A DNA stretch of 19,991 nucleotides, from assembly GCA_004802705.1 (NCBI GenBank), contig SGPL01000138.1, forward strand, positions 9,151 through 29,141, in the 5' to 3' direction. Origin of the DNA: Bondarzewia mesenterica. Lineage: Eukaryota; Basidiomycota; Agaricomycetes; Russulales; Bondarzewiaceae. Below, one piece after another: positions 8,679 to 19,314 of this stretch. The notes under the pieces were generated by a model that saw only the letters and a list, made by a program, of their open reading frames with translations, was not told the DNA's origin and did not search any database. The position numbers were made by a program, and so were the translations under genes. Position 1 is the first letter of the stretch. Each line of letters starts with the position of its first letter.

Positions 8679-9895
8679 GATGATGTCGAGATCTCAAAAA
8701 GAGGAGGATTCAAAAGCCAATGTCGAATGCTCAAGCTGTNTGGGTTGCGAAACCACACACCTACAGAGCTCCCTTATAAGTACTAGTAGCACCTGAGTTT
8801 TGAGCCTGAGCAACTCGTGATTTTGCGGCCACGCGCTGAGCCGCAGATAAGTACCAATATCAGCNTGCACGCCTCAGACTCGGCCGCTCATCGACCGGAC
8901 TCACAGTGATGACTTGGACCTTGGTGATGACTGCACCCCACATGTTTGCTCGTCCATTTGTGCTGTCATGCAAGAAAGGCNCTTTGCGGCGCTGCGACTG
9001 CTTCTGCATCCCGTGNAATTACGTGTNGGCATGAAAACCGATGAGAATCGCAAGGAAAGCGGCGACTCCGTCGACGTGTCGTCACTGGTCATGAGGAGAA
9101 ATTTGATGAGACGGGAGCATTNTTGGAGCCNACGTGTTCGATTGACAGCAAGCATCGAAAAATACTCCTGAATGCGTTCNCGGATTTTNGCGAGTTGNGT
9201 TGAGGAGGGTACTTATCGATGGTACCCATATTTGGTTCAAGACTACGTTTGCATGTCCCCGTTCTCGCTTTTGGTTCCGNTGCTGCTTGACATTCGACTC
9301 ATGGCAGCCGACTATCTCCGTAGCTCCTAAGCATCACATTCGTGCGGGTTCGAGCGTTTACGACGGCCACGCCGGGCAACAGCCTTGAATGATGCCGNCT
9401 GGCTGCATGCAACTANCANGCAACNANCAGGCATCACCAACNNCNTCANCACNNANNACCANGTCNTCGNAGNGCTNCNANTGNCNNGTCAGTGNTGNGA
9501 GNNNNANNNANTGNTGNNANAGTCAANNNCTNTNCNATANNNTNNTGTNNCNNAGGTNCTTGCNCTNANNTANCTNNGTCNNNNATNNNTCAGTCCCTGA
9601 TCATTAAGCCTTAAACGCTCTTTTGCCTTGGAATCCGCGCAAGCGCTCCGCGACGTGACCATGGCTACTTGCAGCACCATCGTTCATCTCAAGCCTTGTT
9701 CCAGGCTCATCCCGGAACCAGTGCGGACATTTTGTACCACTCAGGTTCCTCTGTTGACGATTTTTTAGCACAGTCATCCCGGTGCGTTTCTGTTCAGAAC
9801 AAACTTATTACTTGTCACGTTTCCGTTCAGGATGATTCCCGCATGCCGTATGATGAGACGACAATGCCCCAACACGAAGTGTCCGAGGGCCATGT
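8679..9895. other. Intergenic region with an N-rich junction
   Basis: It begins with the 5' flank of the S9 gene and ends with the 3' flank of the M20 gene. Open frames at 8901-9171 on both strands overlap, share no known motif and look like chance. 9398-9589 is mostly N with isolated called bases, and the N density changes from scattered before it to none after it. I see no gene, repeat or RNA in the readable parts. Confidence 0.5.
9398..9589. other. N-dominated block, probable assembly seam
   Basis: About 190 bases carry mixed N and single called bases, unlike a fixed-length all-N gap. It separates N-speckled sequence on the left from N-free sequence on the right. The likely cause is a forced overlap between two contigs or reads of poor quality, so gene order across it (S9 next to M20) is less certain than elsewhere. 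Confidence 0.6.
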
Positions 9896-11805
9896 CTACT
9901 TCAGTTCGTACAAATATGTCCCGAGAAGTTTTGTCTTTAAGAAAATAGTGAGTAAACATACGTTTCGACGTATCACGTGTAGGCAGACTCACGCCGTTGA
10001 TGAAGTTCGACTTGTCTAGTTTCTCGTTCGTCGAGCTATGACCACGCAACATGAACATCATTGAGAAATCCAGCAAACGAATGACTGACTGAGCACCATC
10101 GTCGCTCCTTCCCATTGGAAGCAATAGCACGTCGACTCCAAGTTTGTCCGCAAAACTCAGAGTAACGGGGATGGATCCGCCTTCACGAGTGAAATCCGGG
10201 GCCAGACCGTATACATCCTGCGAGTCATTTTGCGTCTCAGTAACCACACACTCATTGAAAACATCAGAAAGTTCTGAAAAACCTGCGTGGCCCGCTTGGC
10301 AGCTTGAAAGGACGAGTGTGTGATGTCACCCAGCCAAGGAAATCCATCCCCGACCGCCGTAATGCATAATACACTTTTCGTCTTCAGTTTTGCAAACTCC
10401 TCTTTTAGGTGGCTCTGGATCAGCTGGTCAATGTCGCCAGGATTCTGGTCAGGGACAAGGCTATGGGTTATCGGTGGTATCAGCTGTCACGCAAGGCTGT
10501 GGCAGATGAGTACATACCGAATACTGAATCGACCAGTCACTTCGTGAGGGATGACGGTCTTGGGCTCGTTCGAGTCCAGCGCTCCTTCAATTCCATGCAG
10601 CGATAGCGACGGGTATCGCATGCGCTTCATCAACAACTGTACCTTGTCCGTCGTGACAAGAGTATCCCCCGTCGCATCCGTGACATCACCTGTCGTGAAA
10701 TCCATTTCCTCATATAACACCCTGAAGCGAGCAAGATTAACATTCAGTTTATATGAGAAGGACGATGAGATACAGCAATACAATGAAACTTACTTTTCGT
10801 CGTCAGCGAGTGCCCGTACTGTATCGTTCACTCCAGGGACCAGGATCGTGCCGTCACCGGAGGTGAGTGTACCCAACAGGTGAATGAGATCTCCCAACGG
10901 TTCGTATACCATGCCACCAAACTCTCCGGAATGAAGATCCTTGACAGGACCAGAGACCTTGACAGCATAGTATATGATTCCCCGCAAGCCATATGTAACG
11001 GCAGGCTTCCGAGGCGTCAGCCAAGTGTTGTCTGACTACGTTCCGCCCGCTTTCAGATCCAACAATGGAAACACGAAGCAATATGCACTCACGATACAAA
11101 CATTGCTTACTCCTTGAAACCAATTATTTGCATCCTCGCTGGAGAGAAACTCGTTGAAGCCCGTGCTGCCGCTTTCTTCCATGCCCTCAAAGCAGAACTG
11201 GAGGTTGACTGGAAGTTCCAAGTTGGACTGATAGTGGGCCTCAAGGACGTTGATCCATCCCAAAACTGGGCCTTTGTCGTCTGATGATCCGCGACCGACC
11301 AATCGATCATCTGGCATGGTGGTCAAGACGAAAGGATCGGTGTCCCATCCGTCTGATTGATTGGCCTGCCAGTAGTTTGTGGCATGTCAGCATGAAACAC
11401 GCTCAAGCTGTGCTGAGCTCATAAAGAGAAAGAAAAGACACTGACCGGCTGAACGTCGTAATGTCCGTAGACCAGCAAGGTCTTCTTGGAGACATCGTTG
11501 CCGATCTTACCCAAAATAATTGGCGGTAGCATTTGGTCTGATGGAACGATAAAGTTTAGATCGACCTTTTTGGTCTCAACTCCATACATCTTCAATTGTT
11601 TTTCCAGCCAATCCCCCATCTCCACGACGTTGGGGCGACGGTCAGGGTCTCCGCTCACACTGCAATATTTACAGTCATGATACCAGCACACAGCTTTATT
11701 TCCGACGTACCTCTTTATAGACACAGCTTCGCCGAGTCTGTTCACAAAGTCATCCGAATGCGCATCGACATAATCTAGGAATTCCTTTGGGGCGGGTGTA
11801 GACAT
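9896..11805 (-). CDS. M20 metallodipeptidase, CNDP/Dug1-type (Cys-Gly or carnosinase-like)
   Basis: Nine exons: 11805-11711, 11659-11446, 11365-11093, 11035-10794, 10721-10518, 10460-10283, 10217-10090, 10035-9993 and 9934-9896. They total 1416 nt, giving 471 residues, the usual family length. All eight introns are GT-AG, 51-80 nt. Metal and catalytic residues are present: H98 and D100 in GHYDVQP, D132 in GRGSSDDKG, E166/E167 in EGMEESGS, D196 in CISDNTW and H445 in DDGAHSTNEK, the last with its codon split by intron 10089-10036. KDLHSGEFGG and MRYPSLSLHGIEGA also match. The family is a cytosolic di-zinc or manganese dipeptidase; in yeast Dug1 degrades Cys-Gly from glutathione. MSTPAPKEF at 11805 is chosen as the start by family length; an upstream in-frame ATG at 11847 would add 14 residues. 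Confidence 0.93.
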
Positions 11806-12973
11806 CTTAGGATCTAGCAGGTGTGCAATGGTGAACTGGTGCTGCATTGAAGAGAAGGGTAACGCTTTTATCTCCGGAAGAAAGGTCGGTTTCCAGAGCC
11901 TTGTTCCGAATCACAGATTTCCGGAGACTCGCGATGAGTGTCATGGATGGATTGGTAGCGACATAAGTGCGGGGAGGAGAGTTACGTCCCATATACATTC
12001 TATTCGAGCTGCATTCGTGAGCAGGTACTTCTCTTAGAATAGTAAGTCAATTGACCCGATGTGAATGATGAAATTGAAACGTTGTGTGTTGAATGGTACC
12101 AAGATCGACGTACTTAGACGGACTGAGGAGACGCCGTCGCGATTACAGACTGCGTGTACCGTGGAGAGCACGAGCAGATGACCAATGACGGCGTCACCTT
12201 GCTTTCTGGAATGACCACGGCCCAAAGCCAGAGAAACTTTTCCGGAGCTAGAGGGACGGAGAACATGACTGAAATGAGTGAGTGGTATACATTGCGCCGA
12301 GTTATCGAGTCGGACTACTTACATAGGACTCAATTGTGTGACATCTGCAACGTCACGCTATGACATCCGCGTGTTCTGGCTCCAGCTTGAAGCTTGAACT
12401 TGTTTCGGCGAGTCCCCGCTGCTGGGTCTTTGCTGCATTCCTGCTGCTCGTTATGCTACGGTTTGCAACTTCTCTGCTCACACTTTGTGCCCGAGCCAGC
12501 AACCAGCGGTCATAGCATAACCACGCGGTCATAGTCGGCCAAACAGCGGCCCTCTTGGGATTCCTTTCCCACTCATAGACTGACTGCACCTCCTGTTCTC
12601 TGTTCTACTACGATCCTGTTCGACAGCCATTTACGGCATCGAGATGTCGCCTCCGGGACAACCAGGCTGCCTGATGCCTATACACGGCACCCGCACCCAA
12701 AGGTCAAGCGCGCCAGCCGATGATCTAATCGGCATCTTCACCGAGCACAAGCTGAAAATTGGCAAATGCCTCCCTCTGTGCATCATGAATAAGTGAGGAT
12801 TATTTTATTTTATCCCGCGCCAACGTTAGTATTGCCTCAGGGGGTGTCACAAACTCTGCTCCCAGCGCCGCTGCCGACTGCGCGTTGACAGAGCTGCATC
12901 GTCCACAGCCTTCGCGTGTCTGTCCGAATATCCCGATGGCCTGCAAAAGTACTCATCCCTCCTACGCTTGTTT

Positions 12974-12982
12974 TATATAAAA
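12974..12982 (+). promoter_or_regulatory. TATA-like element upstream of an unassigned ATG
   Basis: TATATAAAA lies about 45 nt before ATG at 13027, followed by a pyrimidine-rich stretch (TCTTCTTGTTCGCTTC) and CATTC, a typical fungal core-promoter arrangement. No recognised gene follows, so its role is open. Confidence 0.3.
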
Positions 12983-13793
12983 ATCTTCTTGTTCGCTTCA
13001 CCATCCTTACATTCAGTAACTTGACCATGCCGATAACATGCCGGCGTGAGTATATGATCCGTAAGTTGTCCTTCATTCACTCATTTCTTTTCAATATTCA
13101 TCTCCTCGTAGGGTCATACAAGCGTGGTATCGGTATTCCTGCGATTAGAATATTTCATCGCCTGAACTGTCACCCCCTCACATCCCTTCACTTGATGAAT
13201 ATAGCTACGACTGCTTCGTGGGGATGTACCCTATCCCTCCCTCTTCCTGTTCACATTCATCTCCGTTTGCTTTGTTCCATGTTTGTGCGCCTACCACCGA
13301 TTGTGCGAATCCAGGTATTTGTGTCCGTCATATGGTTCGATCTGTCACGTATGCACAGTACGCGCCCACTTTGACGTCCCCTTGCATCCGTCTGTTGGCG
13401 TCTTCTCCCAGTTATGTATCTGTGGTGTCCTACACGCAGCGTGGACCTGGGCATGTGTTGTGAGTACTATGTCCGCCCGGACAATCGATGGAGAAGACAC
13501 CTATAGTTTTTGACATCTTCCCTTCAGGTCCGTGCCCGTCTCTGGTGTCCTACGACCGCGATATCACGCAGCAAGCTACTCGCGTGTATTCTCCCGATGT
13601 GCATACTTGATGTCACTGTGTCCCCATCTTGGCCGCATCGCAGAATCGTTCTCAAATTACGTTCGACGACGTACGCTGTACTACTCCATAGGGACATATG
13701 ACCTCTAAAAAATATCGTCATGTCTATCGTTGGTCTCTTGACCACCTTGGCAGCTTCAGTTCTCTGTATGGTGCACCTGGTTAGTCTCTTTTC

Positions 13794-13802
13794 TATATAA
13801 AA
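13794..13802 (+). promoter_or_regulatory. TATA box of the decarboxylase gene
   Basis: TATATAAAA sits about 93 nt upstream of the ATG at 13895. It is followed by pyrimidine-rich sequence (about 13845-13880, including a T run from 13866) that leads to the start codon, as is common in basidiomycete promoters. Confidence 0.5.
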
Positions 13803-13894
13803 CGCCAGTGGGGGGGTGAGTTCTCTCACTACCTCAGTCTGTTCCCTCTACTGCATCCCCCTCTGTTTTTTTTTTCTTTGCTGGCAAACTAGGC

Positions 13895-16800
13895 ATGGCC
13901 AACCCGCCTCTGTACTTGATTTCTCGCACGTCGAAGAAGCCATGGAACGAGAAAAGTGAGCACTCTTGTCGTAGGCTCGGCGTATACTGAAAATCAACCT
14001 GTGATACACTAGCGTCGGAGGAGAAATATAACACGATGGGTTCCTGGTTCCTTGGGCCTCGTGGCGAGAATGCGGACATACTGAAGGAGAAGATGAGCTC
14101 TCTGGTCGATCAAGTCAAGAATGGACGTCTCCAGTATTGGCCTGACGATCCTGTGCGTCTCCGAGTTTCCCGACCTTTGTATCTCGACTCTCAGTCCCAC
14201 TATCTCATGATACACGTCATTCAGGATTTTATAACAAAAGCGATGTCAGACTCTCAGGACTTCAAGGACAGCGTTGACGAAGTCCAACTCGGCATTGAAT
14301 ACCTCGGAACGCAGCTTGCCCAGCATTCGGTACCTTTCTTCTCCCCGCGTTATGCGGGACACATGAACGGGGAAATTTCGAGTAAGTGCCACGCAATCGA
14401 ATCGTCGAGAAATGGCCCTGAATATTCTGCGACTTGAAGTGCCGGCCACTTTGGGCTACATAGTAGCACAGCAATACAATCAGAACAACGCTGCGCCGGA
14501 GGGTGGTCCCTTCTCCAGCTACATAGAATGGAGAGTCGGCCAGCAGCTGTGTGCGATGATTGGATTTAACTCGTACTTCAATTCGAGTAGCCAGAGACCA
14601 GACGATATCGTTGGTTGGGGTCATATTACGGCTGACGGCTCCATCGCCAATCTGGAATCCTTATGGTATGTCATTCTTCGCCTTCGTTTTAACATGTACT
14701 TAATCCCACATTTTTCACGGCAGGATTGGTACGTCATCATTGTATCGGCTGTCTGATTTATTTCTGACTGTTCGTTATAGCGCGCAACCTCAAGTACTAT
14801 CCTCTGGCACTCAAACAGGCAATGGCTCCGGGCGCGCCTTTCGACTTTATCGCTTCCACTTTTATGGCGAATTTGTGCAACGGCGAACAGAAAAATTTCT
14901 ACTTATGTGACGCCTGGGATCTGCTTAACCTCACGCCCACCGAAGTCGCTAATATCCCGACACGTCTTTCAAACGATTACAATATCTCTTCTGACGCACT
15001 CGGGAAATGCCTTGAACAGTACAGCATCCAGACCGTGGGCAAGCAAAAACTCGATGCCGACTTCAACATCACCAAACCGGCTCAGTACATGATTTCTGTG
15101 GCTAACCACTATAGTTGGCCAAAAGCCTGCGCCGTTACGGGTATTGGCAGTGAAAATCTTGTCACGATTGGCGTGGATTACAATGCGAGGATGGACCCGA
15201 CGATATTGGAGAACAAGCTCAAAGACCTTTGTGAGGCCAAGCAGGCGGTGTATTGTGTCGTCCTTATCGAAGGTACGAGATTCATGGCCATGCTTTCACC
15301 ATTTGCCTCTCATCTCACATGCTCGTTATAGGCACAACTGAACACGGTTCTCTGGATCCTGTGGGGGAGGTCATCGCGATCAGAGAGCGCATGCAAAAGC
15401 TGGGCATGTCGTTCATGATCCATGCCGATGCTGCTTGGGGTGGTTATTTTGCTACGAAAGTGACGCTTGCTAAGAAGAAAAGGCCCGAGAGTGAATATGC
15501 TTTCTCCATCCCGCTCAATGAGTGGGCGAATGACCAGCTGAGAAACCTGAAACGTGTCGAGTGAGTCGTCACCTTTGCTTTGCAATCTCTATCTCTTAAT
15601 TGTGATATGTTGCTGACTCTACTTAAAGCACCGTAACCGTCGACCCACATAAATCTGGCTACGTTCCCTATCCCGCTGGAAGCCTCTGCCTCCGTGACGA
15701 TCGGCACAGATTCTTGACCACCTGGACGAGCCCATATATCAATGCGAAAGTGGGAGATGATATAGCTATGGGCATCTATGGAATTGAGGGGAGGTGCGTT
15801 CTTGGCCTGCAGCGCCATGGGCGGAAAGCTGGCTGATTTTTTTCTAATATATCAAACCAGGTGCAGCGGCAATTTGCGGCATTTCTCTCTCATGAGATTA
15901 TCGGTCTCCTTGATGGCGGGTATGCGGACTTGCTGGGAACTGCTATGCTCACTGGAGTCAAGGTGAGTGATTTTCCTACATCTCACACGCAATGACTCAT
16001 CGTGTCTTATCCTTCTCTACGGTAGATGTATGGACACTGGGCGACAATGTCTCTTGAATCTCCGGTATTGACTGTCACGCCTTTCAACATGCTTCCCATT
16101 GAGAAGGAGAAGCCGAATCCGACTCCCGATGAAATCAAAGCTCAGCAGGAAGAGATCCGTACCAAGATCGTCAACAGGAGGAACGATGAGCTTGAACACG
16201 ATCTCGACGCAATGAGTCTGGTAGGAAAATCTCTAATTTCTTTTGTCGCCTATCGTCGTGGCTAATTCAAGCACTGCATCCAACAGGTTCGCCAACTTGG
16301 TTCAGATACTATGATCAATGCTTTTGCATGCAACTTCAAGGTCGACGGCGTGATCAACACGGACGTGGTCGAAGCCAATTTCCTGAATACACGCATCTAT
16401 CAGCGGCTCTCCGTTCTAACAGTGAACGACGACTTGAAGGATCGGCCGATCATCATCTTGCGCACAGAATTGATGCAGAAAAACTATTTAGGGACATTGG
16501 ATATGTTCAAGTCTCGCATGGGGCTCTCCGGGTCGGAGGATCTTGTCGCCCTCACGAACGTGTCCATGTGCGCAAATTTTTACCGAGCTCTAGCTGATGC
16601 ACTTATTGATTGATTTATCTGTGCACCTACCTTCCTCGCCCTTCAAGGAGTCCATTCCCTATAGCTGGCCAGTTTTTGACCACAATCATGACGGGATTCA
16701 GGGAAACGGCGGAAGAGGAGATCAAGGTCTATTAATTCTGCACTTTTTATTCCTTCCTTGACTCATGCGATACGGCCTTGAAGAATTGCTTGGTGCGCAT

Positions 16801-17925
16801 ACAAGAGCGGCCATCCATCCATAGCTTCCTTGTGCAAGGCACCAATGTGCTCTACCTCGTGTATCTGCCCATGTTCAACGTCGAGAACCATAAGCGACAG
16901 CTGATTGTCACTGGTACCTTGTCGGGCGACGCTATGCAAGAGTACACGGCCGCAAAGGAGCAGAATAACGACTCCGTCTTCACGATACACACCAAGTCAA
17001 CTGTGCTCAGTGACTTGAAAACTCTGGACCAAATCCTTGCGGACAAGAAGTTTGTTGGGGATATCTATCAGGGACTGCCGCAAGTTTACGGGTAAGCTAC
17101 CCCTTGTCACGCCGCATGCATCTGCATTCTGATACTGGACTTCGCACGTGTAGTTCTTCGCCCATCCTCAAAGATGTCGAATTCACTGTCACTTCGGTGC
17201 ATACCGACCAGTCGCTCGATCGTCAAAACCTCCATGCGTATCCCAACGAGATGCCGTTCTACCTTTACGGAAGCTCGAAGGAGTACCACATTGATCACGT
17301 ACTTGGGAGCGCCCCTAACGCTCAGCTCTCGGCCAGTGGGGTGACCCTCGATGTCACGCCCGCTCTGGACGACTCCAAGAAGTACACATTCACGTTCGAT
17401 CGGGAGATTGAGTGGGCAATGCAACCCTTCACTGTTCGTCAGCCTCCGGCGTTTTTTCAAACCCGTTGCCTCCCTCGCTGTGACAATCTATGAGGAGGGC
17501 TCCACGAGCACATCTGTGTCGGAAGGTACGATCACGCTCCCCCAGAACGCCGGCGACATCTTCGTAGACTATGAGCATCTGAACGAGGAGATCGCTGCGG
17601 ACGTGTACATCATGGTGCCCCGAGACTCGACCATGTCGGACGAGCAGATAAAGGCCGATATCGACAACATGAGCTGGTTCCTCGTCGGTCTGTTCGAGAA
17701 AGAAGAGATCACCTGGTCAGACAATGTGCCTCACTCTCTTAGGCGCAAATGCTCCGTTGCAAAGGAGTACTCGGTGACGCTGGGCGCCCGGAGGCTTCGA
17801 CGATCAAGGAGGGGGCGTACTTTGCGATCGTCAGTCGGTTCACTGGAAAGCAACCGACGGATACAAAGGCGCTCCGGTCTGCGCAGCACCAGGCCTGGGT
17901 GGCCAAGTTTGAGGGAGGGGCGTAA
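13895..17925 (+). CDS. PLP-dependent group II decarboxylase with long C-terminal extension (non-canonical aromatic amino acid decarboxylase-like), several lesions
   Basis: Exons: 13895-13955, 14013-14152, 14225-14381, 14440-14665, 14724-14728, 14781-15272, 15332-15560, 15629-15793, 15853-15962, 16026-16220, 16287-16567, 16648-16726, 16784-17091 and 17154-17925. Discounting lesions this gives about 1072 residues. Group II motifs: MGSWFLGPRGEN, HSVPFFSPRYAGHM, ADGSIANLES, HADAAWGGYF and the Schiff-base Lys (about 445) in DPHKSGYVPYPAG. After the catalytic part (ends near YLVYLPMF) comes an extension of roughly 350 residues (MPFYLYGSSKEYHIDHVL, EWAMQPF, IFVDYEHLNEE, EGAYFAIVSRFTGK). This layout resembles the calcium-activated decarboxylase reported from Psilocybe, which makes aromatic monoamines. 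Lesions: expected acceptor AG reads AT at 15851-15852; an extra G near 15878; T6 for T5 at 17452-17457; a missing base near 17785 and perhaps a compensating pair near 17740-17765. Family certain, substrate inferred, activity doubtful. Confidence 0.82.
14153..14224 (+). other. 72-nt in-frame intron of the decarboxylase gene
   Basis: GTGCGT...CATTCAG lies between DDP and DFITKAM. Because it is 72 nt long and has no stop in frame, it can be mistaken for coding sequence. Removing it restores the usual DPxFIT stretch. Retention would insert 24 residues without a frameshift. Confidence 0.65.
14724..14728 (+). other. 5-nt micro-exon of the decarboxylase gene
   Basis: CACGGCAG|GATTG|GTACGT: an acceptor and a donor are five bases apart, between introns 14666-14723 (58 nt) and 14729-14780 (52 nt). 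Joining TTA-TG + G-ATT-G + CG-CGC-AAC gives L-W-I-A-R-N, which matches the family's ESxWxARNLK strand. Skipping it shifts the frame, so it must be included for any full product. Confidence 0.75.
15794..15852 (+). other. Intron with apparently mutated acceptor
   Basis: The donor is GAGGGGAG|GTGCGT. Family spacing demands that the next exon begin C-AAA-CCA-GGT-GCA-GCG-GCA (S-K-P-G-A-A-A), but the bases before it are TATAT, not TATAG. The next AG, eight bases further on, would drop eight bases and shift the frame. The pyrimidine run TTTTTTTCT and CTAAT just upstream fit an acceptor ending at 15852. Confidence 0.55.
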
Positions 17926-19314
17926 ATCAAAGAGGCGTGGAATGGTCATTGCCAATATCTGGTTTGTAGGATTATCTTTCTATTCTCGTCCTCAGGCTGT
18001 GGCTGCGCTGCCGTGGCGAAATACTTTCATGATTTGACGAATTGAAAATCCCTGAATTCTTCTGTTACTGCAGACCCGCGGCCGATCTCATATGTACGAA
18101 TACGATGTTGGTGATTCTGTTTGATTGTACAAGTGCACAAATTCTCAATGATTCTACTGCATTTTTGTTGGTCCCAATTTTTTTTTCTTTAAAAAAATCA
18201 AGCGTTGGTCTGATACAAATTTGATCATAATTGTGAAGAAAAATAGAGGTGAGTGAATCAGATTATATTCTGGGATATCGGCGAGCTATATTTTTATGGA
18301 TGTCTTCTTAGACCGAAATCTGCCACATTCGTAGTCTCGTCTTGACCACGGGGGTCGGAGCTAGGGCGTTTGCTGAGCACTGTCTTCTCGTTGATTGTCC
18401 GCATGATGGAAGAGCCTGAGATTGCATACCCCTACAATATGTTTTTTTTTTATCGTGATAAGTTAGAACGTCAAAGTAGGAACTCCGCGAATGCCTGACA
18501 TCCCGCGAACAAATCGACAGCCGATCTTTCAAATTGCATTGAAACTCTGAGAGTGCGACGAGATCTGGTGCAACCGCCATTACAGTGAAGGTTGTTCAAG
18601 CGCAGTCTTATTCGAGGCCAGATTCCTAAGGTACGCACGAGTGAAGGGGACAAGAAGCACTGAAAGCTTGTGGCACTCACAGCTGAAATCGAGCGCCGCG
18701 AGAGTCCGAAAAAAAGCTCAGAATCAACGCAGGCTAAACAAAGGTTTAATTGAGTCAGAGAACTCTAACGTGACGAGACAGACTCGGAGGAGGAATTTCT
18801 CCACTGCTAATCATCGATACGCATCATTGGATTCACCTTATAATTCTTTACAAGGCAATCGCGTAGTCACTTACAGGAGCCAAAAAGAAAGAAAAAAGTG
18901 ATTTATTTAACGAGTGCCATAGCCAGTCCTGTGTGCCATGGTCCAGGCTCCAGAAGTGCAAACGCCGTAGCTCACCCGAAGAATCCCTCCCACACGCCGA
19001 GTGATTCATAAAGAGAATGACAAGGTCCATAGCGTGCCGCAAGTATTGCTTTGTACGTGTTGGAGAATACGTCGAATGTTTGGACACGTTAAGACTCGGA
19101 AAGAATTCTGATCATCAAACATAGTCGGTCGTACCATCTGATCTGTATACGTTTGAAACACCTGACATGTCGCTCAGGGCCTGCAATTGACTAGCGAAGC
19201 CGTGCCTTAGGTTGAAACTCCAACAGGTCATGGCGCTTGTCAATAAATAATATGTGGGGATAGCCAAGCGCAACGGTGGAAAAACTGGTAGGAGGATTCA
19301 CCTACAAGCAACAT
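17926..19314. other. 1.4-kb region without a recognised gene
   Basis: It lies between the 3' ends of the decarboxylase (plus) and the GH128 gene (minus), which are convergent. AT-rich stretches with T and A runs at about 18150-18210, 18430-18450 and 18880-18910 fit 3' ends. Frames at 18308-18580 (minus, 90 codons) and 18641-18901 (plus, 86 codons, very basic) show no known motif. Nothing else stands out. Confidence 0.5.

Larger units (their letters stand above)
11806..13894. other. 2-kb region without a recognised protein gene
   Basis: It holds the 5' flank of the M20 gene (left) and of the decarboxylase gene (right). Small open frames occur: 12589-12353 minus (78 codons, Trp/Tyr-rich N-terminus MQSVYEWERNPKRAAVWP) and 12644-12796 plus (50 codons, MSPPGQPGC...). 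Between about 13110 and 13510 all three plus frames are open for long stretches, so frame length is not evidence. A TATA-like element at 12974 followed by an ATG and a GTGAGT donor (13045) with an acceptor CGTAG (13112) looks like the start of a transcription unit, but the product would match nothing I know. Confidence 0.4.

Noticed and set aside
8901..9171. Small genes on either strand
   Set aside because: The two frames overlap fully and neither shows motifs; the stretch is N-containing intergenic DNA.
12353..12589. 78-codon minus-strand protein upstream of the M20 gene
   Set aside because: The composition looks somewhat protein-like, but there is no family match or visible promoter; kept only as a note in the gap entry.
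12644..12796. 50-codon plus-strand small protein or pheromone precursor
   Set aside because: It has no CaaX end and no repeat or cleavage motifs, so nothing supports a pheromone or peptide gene.
13110..13513. Long open frames in all three plus frames
   Set aside because: Simultaneous openness in every frame reflects low stop density in CT-rich DNA rather than coding.
18308..18901. Two small open frames, one very basic
   Set aside because: No recognisable domain, no splice support, and AT-rich surroundings typical of 3' flanks.
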